Shown piece after piece: positions 7,730 to 16,465 of a stretch of 30,802 bases of DNA. Both the position numbers and the translations under genes were made by a program. Position 1 is the stretch's first letter, and each line of letters starts with the position of its first letter. The notes beneath the pieces were generated by a model. It worked only from the letters and a program-made list of their open reading frames with translations. It did not search any database and was not told where the DNA came from. The stretch comes from Gammaproteobacteria bacterium (GTDB taxonomy: Bacteria; Pseudomonadota; Gammaproteobacteria; GCF-002020875): assembly GCA_018671205.1 (NCBI GenBank), contig JABHIC010000313.1, forward strand, positions 1-30,802, in the 5' to 3' direction.

Positions 7730-9424
7730 ATGATGGACACACCCTCCCGGCACAGTACTGAACTCCCCTCATGGCAGCGACTTGAGACTCATGCAGAACA
7801 GCTTCAGGGTCAACCTATCTCCTCGCTTTTCAAGGAAGATCCCGACCGCTTTGACCACTTCTCAGCCCGCTTTGAGGGTATCCTGCTCGACTACTCAAAA
7901 AATCGACTGACTAAAGAGACGCGTACTCTACTAGTCCAGCTTGCGGAGGAGGCCCAGCTTCCTGCATGGCGTGAGAGGATGTTTCGTGGTGAAAAGATCA
8001 ACCACACCGAGGAGCGAGCTGTTCTCCACACCGCGCTACGCGCCCCAGAAACTCCGGCCCTGATGGTGGAGCAGGAGGATGTGATGCCGGCGATTCATCA
8101 GGTACTGGAACAGATGGCCCGTTTCGTTGACTCGGTCCACCAGGAGGAGTGGCTGGGCTGTACCGGTGTCCCGATCACGGACATTGTCAATATCGGTATT
8201 GGTGGCTCAGACCTTGGCCCACGCATGGTGGTAGATGCCTTGCGCCCCTGGCAGAAGAGAGGGATACGTAGCCATTTTGTCTCCAACCTGGATGGACGAG
8301 CACTGGAGACCACCCTTGAGTCTCTCGATGCAACACGCACTCTGTTTATTGTTGCTTCCAAAACCTTTACTACGCTGGAAACCATGACCAATGCCCATAG
8401 TGCCCGCAACTGGTTTCTGCAGGCGATCAAAAAACAGGGCAAGGGGGAGAGCTCTATCCGTAACCATTTTGTTGCCGTCTCCTCTAACCCGGAGGCGTGC
8501 CAATCCTTTGGTATTGCGGTAGAGAATGTTTTCACCTTCTGGGATTGGGTCGGTGGGCGTCTCTCTCTCTGGTCTGCGATTGGGCTTTCCATCGCCTTGG
8601 CGATTGGAATGGATCGTTTTCGCGAGCTGATGGCTGGTGCCCACGCGATGGATAACCACTTCCGTAGCGCCCCTCTTGAGGAGAATCTGCCGGTACTGCT
8701 GGCACTGATCGGGGTCTGGAACCATAACTTCCAGGGCGCTGAGAGCCATGCAGTAATCCCCTATGACGCCTCACTGGAGCTCTTCCCCGCCTACCTCCAG
8801 CAGCTCGATATGGAGAGTAACGGTAAGCAGGTAGACCGGGAGGGGGAGCCTATTGAGTACCTCACCTCCCCTCTGCTCTGGGGGGAATCCGGCTCCAATG
8901 GGCAACACTCATTTTTCCAGTTTCTCCACCAGAGTTCGATCAGGGTACCTATCGACTTTATCGGCACCCTCGAGCCAGGACACCAGCTCCCCGACCACCA
9001 TGAGCGGCTCACGGCCAACATGTTAGCCCAGGCAGAGGCACTGATGAAGGGGAAAAGTTTTCAGGAGGCCCTGGCAGAGATCTCAGCCCAGCCTGATGAG
9101 ACTCAGACCCGGCTCGCCCGTTATAAAACCTTTCCCGGTAACCTCCCCTCCAACATGCTACTTTTGGAACGGCTGGATCCCCATACACTTGGTTCACTGA
9201 TTGCCCTCTATGAACATAAGATTTTTATCCAGGGCGTTATCTGGAACCTTAACTCTTTTGATCAGATGGGAGTAGAGTTAGGCAAGGCGCTGGCCAAACG
9301 GATACAACAGGAGCTGGAGCAGGGAGCACTCGACAAGCAATCCCCGGCACACGACAGCTCGACCCAAAGTCTGATTAACTATTTTTTACAACATAAAAAC
9401 AGATCACAATCCCAGAAGAATTAA
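7730..9424 (+). CDS. pgi: Glucose-6-phosphate isomerase
   Basis: 564 residues, close to the usual length. It interconverts glucose-6-phosphate and fructose-6-phosphate in the cytoplasm, connecting glycogen with gluconeogenic and glycolytic carbon. Motifs: phosphate-binding NIGIGGSDLGPRM (154-166), signature VGGRLSLWSAIG (274-285), Glu362 in MESNGK, His393 in GSNGQHSFFQF, and signature FDQMGVELGKALAKRI with Lys519. These three are the catalytic Glu, His and Lys. The start is ATGATG at 7730; the ribosome binding site is weak, and the second ATG would also fit. First gene of the plus-strand glycogen set, 19 bp before the DUF2934 gene. Confidence 0.95.
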   Translation: MMDTPSRHSTELPSWQRLETHAEQLQGQPISSLFKEDPDRFDHFSARFEGILLDYSKNRLTKETRTLLVQLAEEAQLPAWRERMFRGEKINHTEERAVLHTALRAPETPALMVEQEDVMPAIHQVLEQMARFVDSVHQEEWLGCTGVPITDIVNIGIGGSDLGPRMVVDALRPWQKRGIRSHFVSNLDGRALETTLESLDATRTLFIVASKTFTTLETMTNAHSARNWFLQAIKKQGKGESSIRNHFVAVSSNPEACQSFGIAVENVFTFWDWVGGRLSLWSAIGLSIALAIGMDRFRELMAGAHAMDNHFRSAPLEENLPVLLALIGVWNHNFQGAESHAVIPYDASLELFPAYLQQLDMESNGKQVDREGEPIEYLTSPLLWGESGSNGQHSFFQFLHQSSIRVPIDFIGTLEPGHQLPDHHERLTANMLAQAEALMKGKSFQEALAEISAQPDETQTRLARYKTFPGNLPSNMLLLERLDPHTLGSLIALYEHKIFIQGVIWNLNSFDQMGVELGKALAKRIQQELEQGALDKQSPAHDSSTQSLINYFLQHKNRSQSQKN

Positions 9425-9443
9425 TTAAAAGGAAAGCAGCAAC

Positions 9444-9800
9444 ATGAATAAAGAATTGACCGCAATGATCCGTGACCAGGCCTACCGACTATGGATGGAA
9501 GAGGGGCAACCTGGTGGACAGGATTTCGCTCACTGGCTCCGGGCAGAGGCACTGGTTCTCTCCGCACTCTCCAGAGAAGAGGAGAAAAATCAGGTTACTC
9601 CAGCTCCGACAAAACAGGCCGTTGCCAAAAAGAAGGTCGCTACCAAAAAGAGTGCGGTGAAGAAGAAAAGCGCGGTAAAAAAGAAGAGTGCAGCAAAGAA
9701 AAAAGTGGTCGCTAAGAAGAGTGTCACTCCAAAGCGCAGTGTGGTAAAGAAAAAGGCCCCAGCCAAAAAGAGCCGTACGGTGAAGAAAAAGAGCCTCTAG
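9444..9800 (+). CDS. DUF2934-type protein with histone-H1-like lysine/alanine tail
   Basis: 118 residues. Residues about 5-45 (MIRDQAYRLWMEEGQPGGQD, then FAHWLRAEALV) fit the short helical DUF2934 domain. Residues about 57-118 are a low-complexity tail of KKK/KKS units separated by A, V, T and P, comparable to histone H1 or AlgP-type tails. The predicted pI is very high. A ribosome binding site (AAAGGAAAGCAGCAAC) precedes the ATG, and the stop directly abuts the glgB ATG, so it belongs to the pgi-glgB-glgX-malQ operon. From general knowledge DUF2934 proteins often sit beside glycogen or trehalose genes, but their biochemical role is not known to me. Binding of DNA, RNA or another polyanion by the tail is an inference. 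Confidence 0.85.
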   Translation: MNKELTAMIRDQAYRLWMEEGQPGGQDFAHWLRAEALVLSALSREEEKNQVTPAPTKQAVAKKKVATKKSAVKKKSAVKKKSAAKKKVVAKKSVTPKRSVVKKKAPAKKSRTVKKKSL

Positions 9801-11738
9801 ATGGGTGCCATGCCCCACCCCCCAACCCACTCCCCCTTTATTGGCGAAGTGGATCAACACCTGATCTCAGAGGGGAGCCACCACCGTCTGTTTGATAAGC
9901 TGGGCGCCCACCCAACTGAGGTTGAGGGTGTTAACGGAGTACACTTTGCCGTCTGGGCTCCCAATGCCCGCCGAGTCAGTGTCATTGGCCCGTTCAACCA
10001 GTGGAATGGTGATCTCCACCCGATGCAGCTTCACCCCGGGTGCGGAGTGTGGGAGCTATTCATCCCCGAACTTCACCACGGGACCCTCTATAAATATGAG
10101 CTCATCAACAGTAACAATCACCGCCTCCCTCTAAAGAGCGACCCATTTGCTTTTCAGTGCGAACACCCCCCCGCTACCGCCTCTCAGGTCTACGACCTGG
10201 AACGCTACCAGTGGAGTGATCAACAGTGGATGAAACAGCGTTGGGAGCGCCATCAACGTTCTGCGCCGATGTCGATTTACGAACTTCACCTCGGCTCCTG
10301 GAAACGGATTCCGGAGGAGATGAATCGCCCCCTCAGTTACCGGGAGCTAGGGGATCAACTGATTCCTTATGTCGTATCAATGGGGTTTACCCATGTTGAG
10401 TTGCTCCCGATCAGTGAGCACCCCTTCGATGGCTCATGGGGATACCAGCCAACGGGGCTGTTTGCCCCCTCTCGGCGCTTTGGTGACCCCGATGAGCTGA
10501 TGAGTTTTATTGATCGCTGCCACCAGGCAGAGATTGGGGTTATTCTCGACTGGGTAGGGGGACATTTCCCCGAAGATGAGCACGGCCTCAACCAGTTCGA
10601 TGGTACCCACCTCTATGAGCATGAAGACCCCCGCCAGGGGCGACATCAGGAGTGGGGCACCCGCATCTATAACTATGGACGCTCTGAGGTTGCTAACTTC
10701 CTCATGGCCAATGCCCTCTTCTGGCTACAGAAGTACCATATTGATGGCCTGCGGGTTGATGCAGTCGCCTCCATGCTCTATCTCGACTATGACCGGGAGG
10801 CCGGGGGGTGGATACCGAACCACTTTGGGGGCAATGAGAACCTTGAGGCCGTCCACTTTCTGCGTCGTCTGAATGAGGAGGTGTATGGTCAATGCCCTGG
10901 TGCCTTTACTGTGGCCGAGGAGTCCACCTCCTGGCCGATGGTCTCTCGCCCTACTGACCTGGGAGGATTGGGGTTCGGTTACAAGTGGAACATGGGGTGG
11001 ATGAACGATACCCTGCGCTTTATGGCACGAGAGTCTGTTCACCGTGCCTATCATCAGGAGGAGCTGACTTTTGGTCTGCTCTACTCCTTTCATGAGAACT
11101 TTCTCCTCCCCCTCTCTCATGATGAGGTAGTTCACGGCAAACGCTCGCTACTGGAGAAGATGCCGGGCGATCTCTGGCAGCAGTTTGCTAACCTGCGGCT
11201 CTATCTCTCACTGCTCTATACCCACCCTGGAAAGAAGCTGCTCTTTATGGGCGGTGAATTCGGACAACACAAAGAGTGGGACTACAAAAAGAGCCTGGAC
11301 TGGCACCTGTTACAGAGCGACAACCCGAACCATCAACTCCACGGGGGATTACAACAGCTGGTCGCAGACCTGAACCACCTCTACCGTAACCACCCGCCCC
11401 TTCACCAGCTGGATCATGAGGCAGAGGGTTTTGAATGGATAGACTGCCACGCACCGCAGATGGGGGTCATCTCATTTCTACGCAAGGGGGGAGAGAGCCC
11501 TCCCTTGCTGATAGTCGGCAATTTCACCCCGGTTGTCCGTGACCACTACTGTATCGGTGTGCCTACGGCAGGCTACTATCAAGAGGTACTCAACTCAGAT
11601 GCCAGCCACTATGGCGGCAGCAACTGCGGTAATCATGGCGGGAGGCATACGGACCCCACACCATACCATGGTCACGACAATAGTCTGCAGCTCTCCATTC
11701 CCCCTCTGGGGTGCCTGATACTACAACTTGAGCCCTGA
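9801..11738 (+). CDS. glgB: 1,4-alpha-glucan branching enzyme
   Basis: 645 residues, GH13. It introduces alpha-1,6 branches into glycogen. The CBM48-like N-terminal domain is at about 40-135 (FAVWAPNARRVSVIGPFNQW). The catalytic barrel carries VELLPISEHPFDGSWGYQ, GLRVDAVASM with nucleophile Asp320, AEEST with acid/base Glu373 and LSHDEVVHGK with Asp441. The C-terminal beta domain has NSDASHYGGSN, normal for the family. It is about 80 residues shorter than E. coli GlgB, consistent with the form lacking the extra N1 domain. The start ATG abuts the upstream stop (TAGATG); a second in-frame ATG lies at codon 4. glgX begins 5 bp after its stop. Confidence 0.95.
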   Translation: MGAMPHPPTHSPFIGEVDQHLISEGSHHRLFDKLGAHPTEVEGVNGVHFAVWAPNARRVSVIGPFNQWNGDLHPMQLHPGCGVWELFIPELHHGTLYKYELINSNNHRLPLKSDPFAFQCEHPPATASQVYDLERYQWSDQQWMKQRWERHQRSAPMSIYELHLGSWKRIPEEMNRPLSYRELGDQLIPYVVSMGFTHVELLPISEHPFDGSWGYQPTGLFAPSRRFGDPDELMSFIDRCHQAEIGVILDWVGGHFPEDEHGLNQFDGTHLYEHEDPRQGRHQEWGTRIYNYGRSEVANFLMANALFWLQKYHIDGLRVDAVASMLYLDYDREAGGWIPNHFGGNENLEAVHFLRRLNEEVYGQCPGAFTVAEESTSWPMVSRPTDLGGLGFGYKWNMGWMNDTLRFMARESVHRAYHQEELTFGLLYSFHENFLLPLSHDEVVHGKRSLLEKMPGDLWQQFANLRLYLSLLYTHPGKKLLFMGGEFGQHKEWDYKKSLDWHLLQSDNPNHQLHGGLQQLVADLNHLYRNHPPLHQLDHEAEGFEWIDCHAPQMGVISFLRKGGESPPLLIVGNFTPVVRDHYCIGVPTAGYYQEVLNSDASHYGGSNCGNHGGRHTDPTPYHGHDNSLQLSIPPLGCLILQLEP

Positions 11739-11743
11739 GCTGA

Positions 11744-13828
11744 GTGAGCAGAAAACAGATCTTGAGCAGTAACAAAATATTACCGGGAGACCCCCTCACT
11801 CTGGGGGCTCATTGGGATGGTGAGGGCACCCACTTTTCACTCTTCTCCGCCCATGCGGAGCAGGTAGAACTCTGTCTATTCACGGGACGCCAGGAAAAGC
11901 GTCTGATGCTGCACCAGGAGAACCAGGTCTGGCATGGGTATCTGCCCGGAATTGGTCCGGGAATAAAATATGGATACCGTGCCCACGGCCCCTGGGCACC
12001 GCAGCAGGGACACCACTTCAACCCCAATAACCTGTTGGTTGACCCCTATGCCAAGGCGCTCTCTGGCTCTCTTCAACACCACAGCAGCCACTATGATAAT
12101 GGGGAAGAGCCCCGCAACAGCGACAACCAACTGTGGATTCCCAAAGGGGTAGTCACCGCTCCCCTTTCAGCTACCAGGAAAGGCCGGCTCAACACGCCCT
12201 GGCACCAGAGCCTGCTCTATGAGCTCCACGTCAAGGGGTTTACCCATAACCACCCGGAAATCCCCAGCTCAAAACGGGGACGACTCAGTGGTCTCACCAC
12301 CCCGGCAATTCTGGATCACCTGCGGGCCCTTGGTGTCACTGCGGTTGAGCTGCTCCCTCTCTTCCCATTTGCAGATGAGCAGCACCTGCAGGCGCACGGT
12401 CTATCCAACTACTGGGGCTACAACCCCTACAATTTCTTCGCTCTGGATCCCCGCTACCTCTCCAAACCCACTGCAACCCATGAGTTCAAAAAGATGGTAC
12501 GGCAGCTCCATGATGCGGGTATTGAGGTGATACTGGATGTTGTCTTCAACCATAGCGGAGAGGGCGATCAGCAGGGGCCGACTCTCTCACTACGCGGCAT
12601 TGACAACCTCAGTTACTATCGACATCCGGCAGAGAACCCTGGTCAGTACATCAACGATACCGGCTGCGGAAACAGCCTCAATCTATCCCACCCCAGAGTA
12701 CTGCAACTGGTGATGGATTCACTACGTTACTGGAGCCAGGAGATGGAGGTAGATGGTTTCCGTTTTGATCTTGCGGTAACCCTGGCTCGCACCGGAGAGG
12801 GGGGATATTCAGACCACTCACCTTTCCTCGCGGCGATCCAACAGGACCCTCAACTCTCAAAACTCAAGCTGATTGCCGAACCGTGGGATATTGGACTGCA
12901 TGGCTACCAGACCGGAAACTTTCCACCGGGGTGGCGAGAGTGGAATGACCACTATCGGAATGACCTGCGAGCCTTCTGGAGAGGTGATCACAACACTCTG
13001 GGGACACTGGGTCATCGCCTCACCGCATCTGAGGATCTGTTTGGGCAGAATGGGCGTACCTTGCAGACCTCCATCAACTTCATCACTGCTCACGATGGCT
13101 TTACCTTGAGTGATCTGGTCAGCTATCAGCACAAACACAACCACGCCAATCAGGAGAATAATCTTGATGGAACGGACCATAATCTGAGTTGGAACCATGG
13201 CGTTGAGGGGGAGAGCAGTGATCCTGAGGTCAACCAACTGCGGATGCAGGATAAACGCAACCTGCTAATGTCCCTCTTCTGCTCTCATGGCGTACCTATG
13301 CTGTTGGCGGGTGATGAGCTCGGCAATAGTCAACAAGGTAACAACAACAGCTACTGCCAGGATAACCATCTTAGCTGGATCGACTGGTCACAGCTACAGC
13401 AACCTGAGAATCAGACACTCTTCAACTTCGTCTGTCAGCTCAGCAAGACTCGACGCCAAACGCCACAGCTCCAGTTACACCAACTCTTTTCGATGCCCCA
13501 GCAACAGCGCTCGGAGGTTATCTGGCTCACCACCGACGGTTCCCTGATGCAGCCCCACGACTGGGAGCAAGCGGAGTCCGGTAGACTCACCATGGTCTGC
13601 TGTCCATCCAAACCATCCGTCAATGCCATTGCCCTGCTGATCAACCGTACCTCAACTCCCTGCCTCTTCACCCTGCCCACAACAGAGAGGAGCAATCACT
13701 GGGTGATCCTCCTCGATAGCATGACAACCGCCACCCTGGATGGCACAAAAATGGTTAGGAAGAGCACGCTGGAGCTGGAGCCACAAAGCATGTTACTGCT
13801 CCAGGAGGTCCCGCTGCATGAACAGTGA
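11744..13828 (+). CDS. glgX: Glycogen debranching enzyme (isoamylase type)
   Basis: 694 residues, GH13. It hydrolyses alpha-1,6 branches, typically of phosphorylase limit dextrin. CBM48 domain at about 15-100; GH13 motifs EVILDVVFNH (261-270), GFRFDLA with nucleophile Asp342, IAEPWDIG with acid/base Glu379 and TAHDGFTL with Asp451. The start is GTG at 11744, 5 bp after glgB; no ATG would keep the conserved N-terminal domain. The last codons overlap the malQ start by 11 bp. Products would be maltodextrins for MalQ and linear chains for GlgP. A TreX-like isoamylase is the nearest alternative reading. Confidence 0.93.
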   Translation: MSRKQILSSNKILPGDPLTLGAHWDGEGTHFSLFSAHAEQVELCLFTGRQEKRLMLHQENQVWHGYLPGIGPGIKYGYRAHGPWAPQQGHHFNPNNLLVDPYAKALSGSLQHHSSHYDNGEEPRNSDNQLWIPKGVVTAPLSATRKGRLNTPWHQSLLYELHVKGFTHNHPEIPSSKRGRLSGLTTPAILDHLRALGVTAVELLPLFPFADEQHLQAHGLSNYWGYNPYNFFALDPRYLSKPTATHEFKKMVRQLHDAGIEVILDVVFNHSGEGDQQGPTLSLRGIDNLSYYRHPAENPGQYINDTGCGNSLNLSHPRVLQLVMDSLRYWSQEMEVDGFRFDLAVTLARTGEGGYSDHSPFLAAIQQDPQLSKLKLIAEPWDIGLHGYQTGNFPPGWREWNDHYRNDLRAFWRGDHNTLGTLGHRLTASEDLFGQNGRTLQTSINFITAHDGFTLSDLVSYQHKHNHANQENNLDGTDHNLSWNHGVEGESSDPEVNQLRMQDKRNLLMSLFCSHGVPMLLAGDELGNSQQGNNNSYCQDNHLSWIDWSQLQQPENQTLFNFVCQLSKTRRQTPQLQLHQLFSMPQQQRSEVIWLTTDGSLMQPHDWEQAESGRLTMVCCPSKPSVNAIALLINRTSTPCLFTLPTTERSNHWVILLDSMTTATLDGTKMVRKSTLELEPQSMLLLQEVPLHEQ

Positions 13829-15875
13829 TACGCTACAGGCAGTAGCACGAACCTATGGGGTCGATCCCGGTTATTGGGATATCGAGGGGGAGTGGCATCC
13901 CATGGATGAGGGAGAACAGCTCATCCTTCTGCAAAACATCACCCAATGCCACTCACTGGAGGAGATGGAGCAGCTTAGCTGGAGTTCCCCTCTTCCGCCA
14001 GTAATACTCCCCACAGAGGGTAGGCTTCATCTCTCCCTTACCCTACCTCATGCGGAGTGGGCGACACCAATGCAGTGGCAGCTGAACGATGAACAGGGCC
14101 ACTCCATCGCACAAGGGGGCATTCCCCAGCCAGAATCCCCCCCCTCGGAGGAGAAAGAGATTGGAGCTGTTCTCTATCAACGCCACCCCATCACCCTCGC
14201 CGCACCATCGGAACTGGGCTACTACACACTCCATATTGAGCGCGAGCGCTCTCCTTCATCTCCCCCTCTGGCAACCTCACTGCTCATTGTTGCACCTGAG
14301 CGGAGCTGGTTGCTGGAGAACCCAAGGGCATGGGGGATCCAGGTTCACCTCTATACCCTACGCTCCTCCGGCAATGAGGGGATTGGTGACCTTACCGACC
14401 TTGCAACCCTCGTTGAGCAGGCCCGCCAACGGGGGGCAACTCTGGTGGGAGTCAACCCGCTCCATGCCCTGTTTCCACAACATCCTGAGCAGAGCAGCCC
14501 CTACTACCCCTCCAGCCGTAAGGCGCTCAATCCACTCTACCTTCGAGTTGCCGAGATCCCCGAGTTCTCACTACACACTCCGTTAGCGCAAAAACTTCGT
14601 AAACAGTATCTCAGTAGCGAGGGGCGGCAGCAGCTGGAGCAGTTGCGTCAGGGGGACTGGGTAAACTACAGCGCAGTCGCCGACTTCAAGTGGCCCCGCT
14701 TCAGAACACTTTATGAGGCTCTGCTGGAGAGTCCTGACGCCCCTCGTCACCACGCATTCAACACCTTTTATACGGAACAGCGGCAGCAGCAGGGACCACT
14801 CTGGCGCTATGCCCTCTTTGTCACCCTGTGTGACCACTTTGGCTCCACCGATTGGGAGTCCTGGCCGCTCCCCTATCAAAAATACCACTCAGAGGAGGTC
14901 ACTCAGTTTTCCCATAGCCATCCACAGACGCTTGGATTCCACCTCTATCTGCAGTGGGAGTGTCAGCATCAACTGAGCGAAACAGCCCAGGAGATGCTCT
15001 ACCTCGACCTTGCCACCGGTTCCAGCCCCCAGGGTGCTGACTGCTGGATGGATGCCGACAGCTATGCTCTGGAGAGTCGCTTTGGTGCCCCCCCCGACCA
15101 GTTCTCTCCCGAGGGACAGTGCTGGGATATGATTCCGTTTAACCCACTGACCCTGCGCCTCAACCACTATCGCCCCTTCATTGAGATGGTACGTACCAAT
15201 ATGCAGCATGCCAGGGCACTACGTATTGACCATGCCATGGCACTGACCCGACTCTACTGGTTGGGACAGGAGAGTAAAGCCACAACGGGGAGCTATGTCC
15301 ACTACGCACAACAGGAGCTATTTGCAATTCTCGCGCTGGAGAGCCACCGCAACCGCTGCATGATCATTGGAGAGGATCTGGGTACGGTACCCGAGGGATT
15401 CAGTGAACAGCTTAATCAGGCCGGTCTACTCTCCTACCAGCTGCTCTGGTTTCAACGTTACCCCAGTCAACTCTATCTACGTCCCGAGTGCTGGAAAACC
15501 GATGCCCTGGCTACCCTCAGCTCTCATGACCTGCCTACGTTTGCCGGTTTCTGGAAGAACGGTTCGAGGGAGGAGCGTCAACGCCTGTTAGCTGCACTGA
15601 TCGATCAGGGGTTATGGGAACAGGAACCGCGAGAGGTGCCTGATCCTGTGGCAATAATGGCCGCACTACAGACCTTTATTGCTCGCACTCCCAGCCGCCT
15701 GATGATGGCCAACATAGATGACCTGTTACTGGAGCCACTACCGCTCAACCAACCCGGCACCCCAGACCGCCCCCCAAATTGGCGAAGAAAGCTCTCTGTT
15801 CCACTCGACGAACTCCCCCAACATCCCGGTTGGATCATGGCAACCGATAAAATTGTAAAGGAACGCCACTATTAG
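13818..15875 (+). CDS. malQ: 4-alpha-glucanotransferase (amylomaltase)
   Basis: 685 residues from ATG 13818, close to the E. coli MalQ length; a start 78 bp upstream would only add glgX-shadow sequence. It transfers glucan chains between maltodextrins, recycling short oligosaccharides from GlgX. Residues 1-160 form the N-terminal extension of the long MalQ type. GH77 motifs: ALRIDHAMALTRLYW with nucleophile Asp471, MIIGEDLGTVP with acid/base Glu519, and LSSHDLPTFAGFW with Asp571. Last gene of the plus-strand glycogen operon; no clear terminator follows within 100 bp. Confidence 0.93.
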   Translation: MNSDTLQAVARTYGVDPGYWDIEGEWHPMDEGEQLILLQNITQCHSLEEMEQLSWSSPLPPVILPTEGRLHLSLTLPHAEWATPMQWQLNDEQGHSIAQGGIPQPESPPSEEKEIGAVLYQRHPITLAAPSELGYYTLHIERERSPSSPPLATSLLIVAPERSWLLENPRAWGIQVHLYTLRSSGNEGIGDLTDLATLVEQARQRGATLVGVNPLHALFPQHPEQSSPYYPSSRKALNPLYLRVAEIPEFSLHTPLAQKLRKQYLSSEGRQQLEQLRQGDWVNYSAVADFKWPRFRTLYEALLESPDAPRHHAFNTFYTEQRQQQGPLWRYALFVTLCDHFGSTDWESWPLPYQKYHSEEVTQFSHSHPQTLGFHLYLQWECQHQLSETAQEMLYLDLATGSSPQGADCWMDADSYALESRFGAPPDQFSPEGQCWDMIPFNPLTLRLNHYRPFIEMVRTNMQHARALRIDHAMALTRLYWLGQESKATTGSYVHYAQQELFAILALESHRNRCMIIGEDLGTVPEGFSEQLNQAGLLSYQLLWFQRYPSQLYLRPECWKTDALATLSSHDLPTFAGFWKNGSREERQRLLAALIDQGLWEQEPREVPDPVAIMAALQTFIARTPSRLMMANIDDLLLEPLPLNQPGTPDRPPNWRRKLSVPLDELPQHPGWIMATDKIVKERHY

Positions 15876-15892
15876 CCGATATTATTTACATA

Positions 15893-15920
15893 TTGGCATC
15901 TTTTATGCTTTTACTATAAG
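15893..15920 (+). promoter_or_regulatory. Probable sigma-70 promoter upstream of the 102-residue gene
   Basis: TTGGCA, 16-bp spacer, TATAAG, each one base from consensus, in an AT-rich gap after malQ. The predicted start is near 15927, giving a leader of about 50 bases with a GGAGAAG ribosome binding site before ATG 15977. It suggests the small gene is transcribed independently of malQ. Confidence 0.55.
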
Positions 15921-15976
15921 CGAGACAAATAGAGACCAACGTGACAAAAGAGTGACACGTAGACCGGAGAAGAATC

Positions 15977-16285
15977 ATGAACAGAAGAGCCTCCCGAAAA
16001 ATTGATCGCAGAACCCGTCAGATGCTGGAGAGTGCAGACTATATGCTCTCCTATGCCCAGATGGCACTACAGAATAAAACCCAGAAGCAGCTCAAACTCT
16101 ATATCAGCCAGAGTGTATCCATCCTCCGTACCCTGGACAAAGAGAAGTGTGAGGTCACCAAAAGGTGTGGAAAAGAGCGGACGCTGTTCTACGCCATGAT
16201 CTCCCAGTTGTTGATCGCCTACCAGCAACATAACCTGAAAAAGATCAACAATGTACGCAGCAAAATTCATCAACTGGTCGATTAA
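15977..16285 (+). CDS. Small basic helical protein, function unknown
   Basis: 102 residues, not recognised. A good ribosome binding site (GGAGAAGAATC) and a promoter candidate precede it, which favours a real gene. The sequence looks wholly alpha-helical and cytoplasmic: a basic N-terminus (MNRRASRKIDRRTRQ) is followed by two or three amphipathic helices with regular Leu/Ile spacing. Cys57 and Cys64 are only seven residues apart, but there is no metal-site pattern. The protein lies between the malQ end and the convergent glgP. A regulatory or adaptor role in glycogen metabolism is only suggested by position. Confidence 0.7.
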   Translation: MNRRASRKIDRRTRQMLESADYMLSYAQMALQNKTQKQLKLYISQSVSILRTLDKEKCEVTKRCGKERTLFYAMISQLLIAYQQHNLKKINNVRSKIHQLVD

Positions 16286-16353
16286 TTAAGAATCCAGTTA
16301 AGATATTAAGCATCTCATAAGGCTTACAGGGACGCTGTAAAACACCCATATTC

Positions 16354-16387
16354 GCTCGATGATAGCCACCTCTGGCTATCATCGAGC
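16354..16387. repeat. Perfect 15-bp inverted repeat with 4-base loop
   Basis: Left arm 16354-16368 and right arm 16373-16387 are exact complements (GCTCGATGATAGCCA / TGGCTATCATCGAGC), loop CCTC. It lies between the convergent ends of the 102-residue gene and glgP. There is no T-run on either side, so it is not a standard intrinsic terminator. It could be a factor-assisted terminator, an mRNA 3'-end stabiliser or a REP-like element. Confidence 0.8.
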
Positions 16388-16413
16388 CCGGGATCGGGTA
16401 CCGTAGGTATGGC

Positions 16414-16431
16414 AGCCCCCGGAGGGGGGCT
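16414..16431. repeat. GC-rich 7-bp hairpin downstream of glgP
   Basis: AGCCCCC, loop GGAG, GGGGGCT. It begins 35 bp past the glgP stop on the minus strand. The stem is very stable but no U-tract follows in either direction. Together with the larger hairpin next to it, it may end or protect the glgA-glgP transcript. No tRNA fold was recognised around it. Confidence 0.5.
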
Positions 16432-16465
16432 TGAACCTGGAATCCTCAGTTGAATCGTTACAATC

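Noticed and set aside
9620..9797. Tandem DNA repeat in the lysine-rich tail region
   Set aside because: The similarity reflects the repeated Lys/Ala/Val codons of the protein tail; units are not exact enough for an independent DNA repeat.
11598..11680. His/Gly-rich stretch near the GlgB C-terminus as an unusual insertion
   Set aside because: The NSD..HYGGSN..GN region is normal in branching enzymes, as recalled from the E. coli protein.
13740..13817. N-terminal extension of malQ
   Set aside because: Lies wholly within the end of glgX and gives a Trp/Arg/Cys-rich shadow sequence; the conserved protein begins at 13818.
16400..16465. tRNA-like 3' half downstream of glgP (GGTTCAAGCCCCC on the minus strand)
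   Set aside because: No acceptor or anticodon arm could be paired and no CCA end is present; it is better described as a simple GC-rich hairpin.
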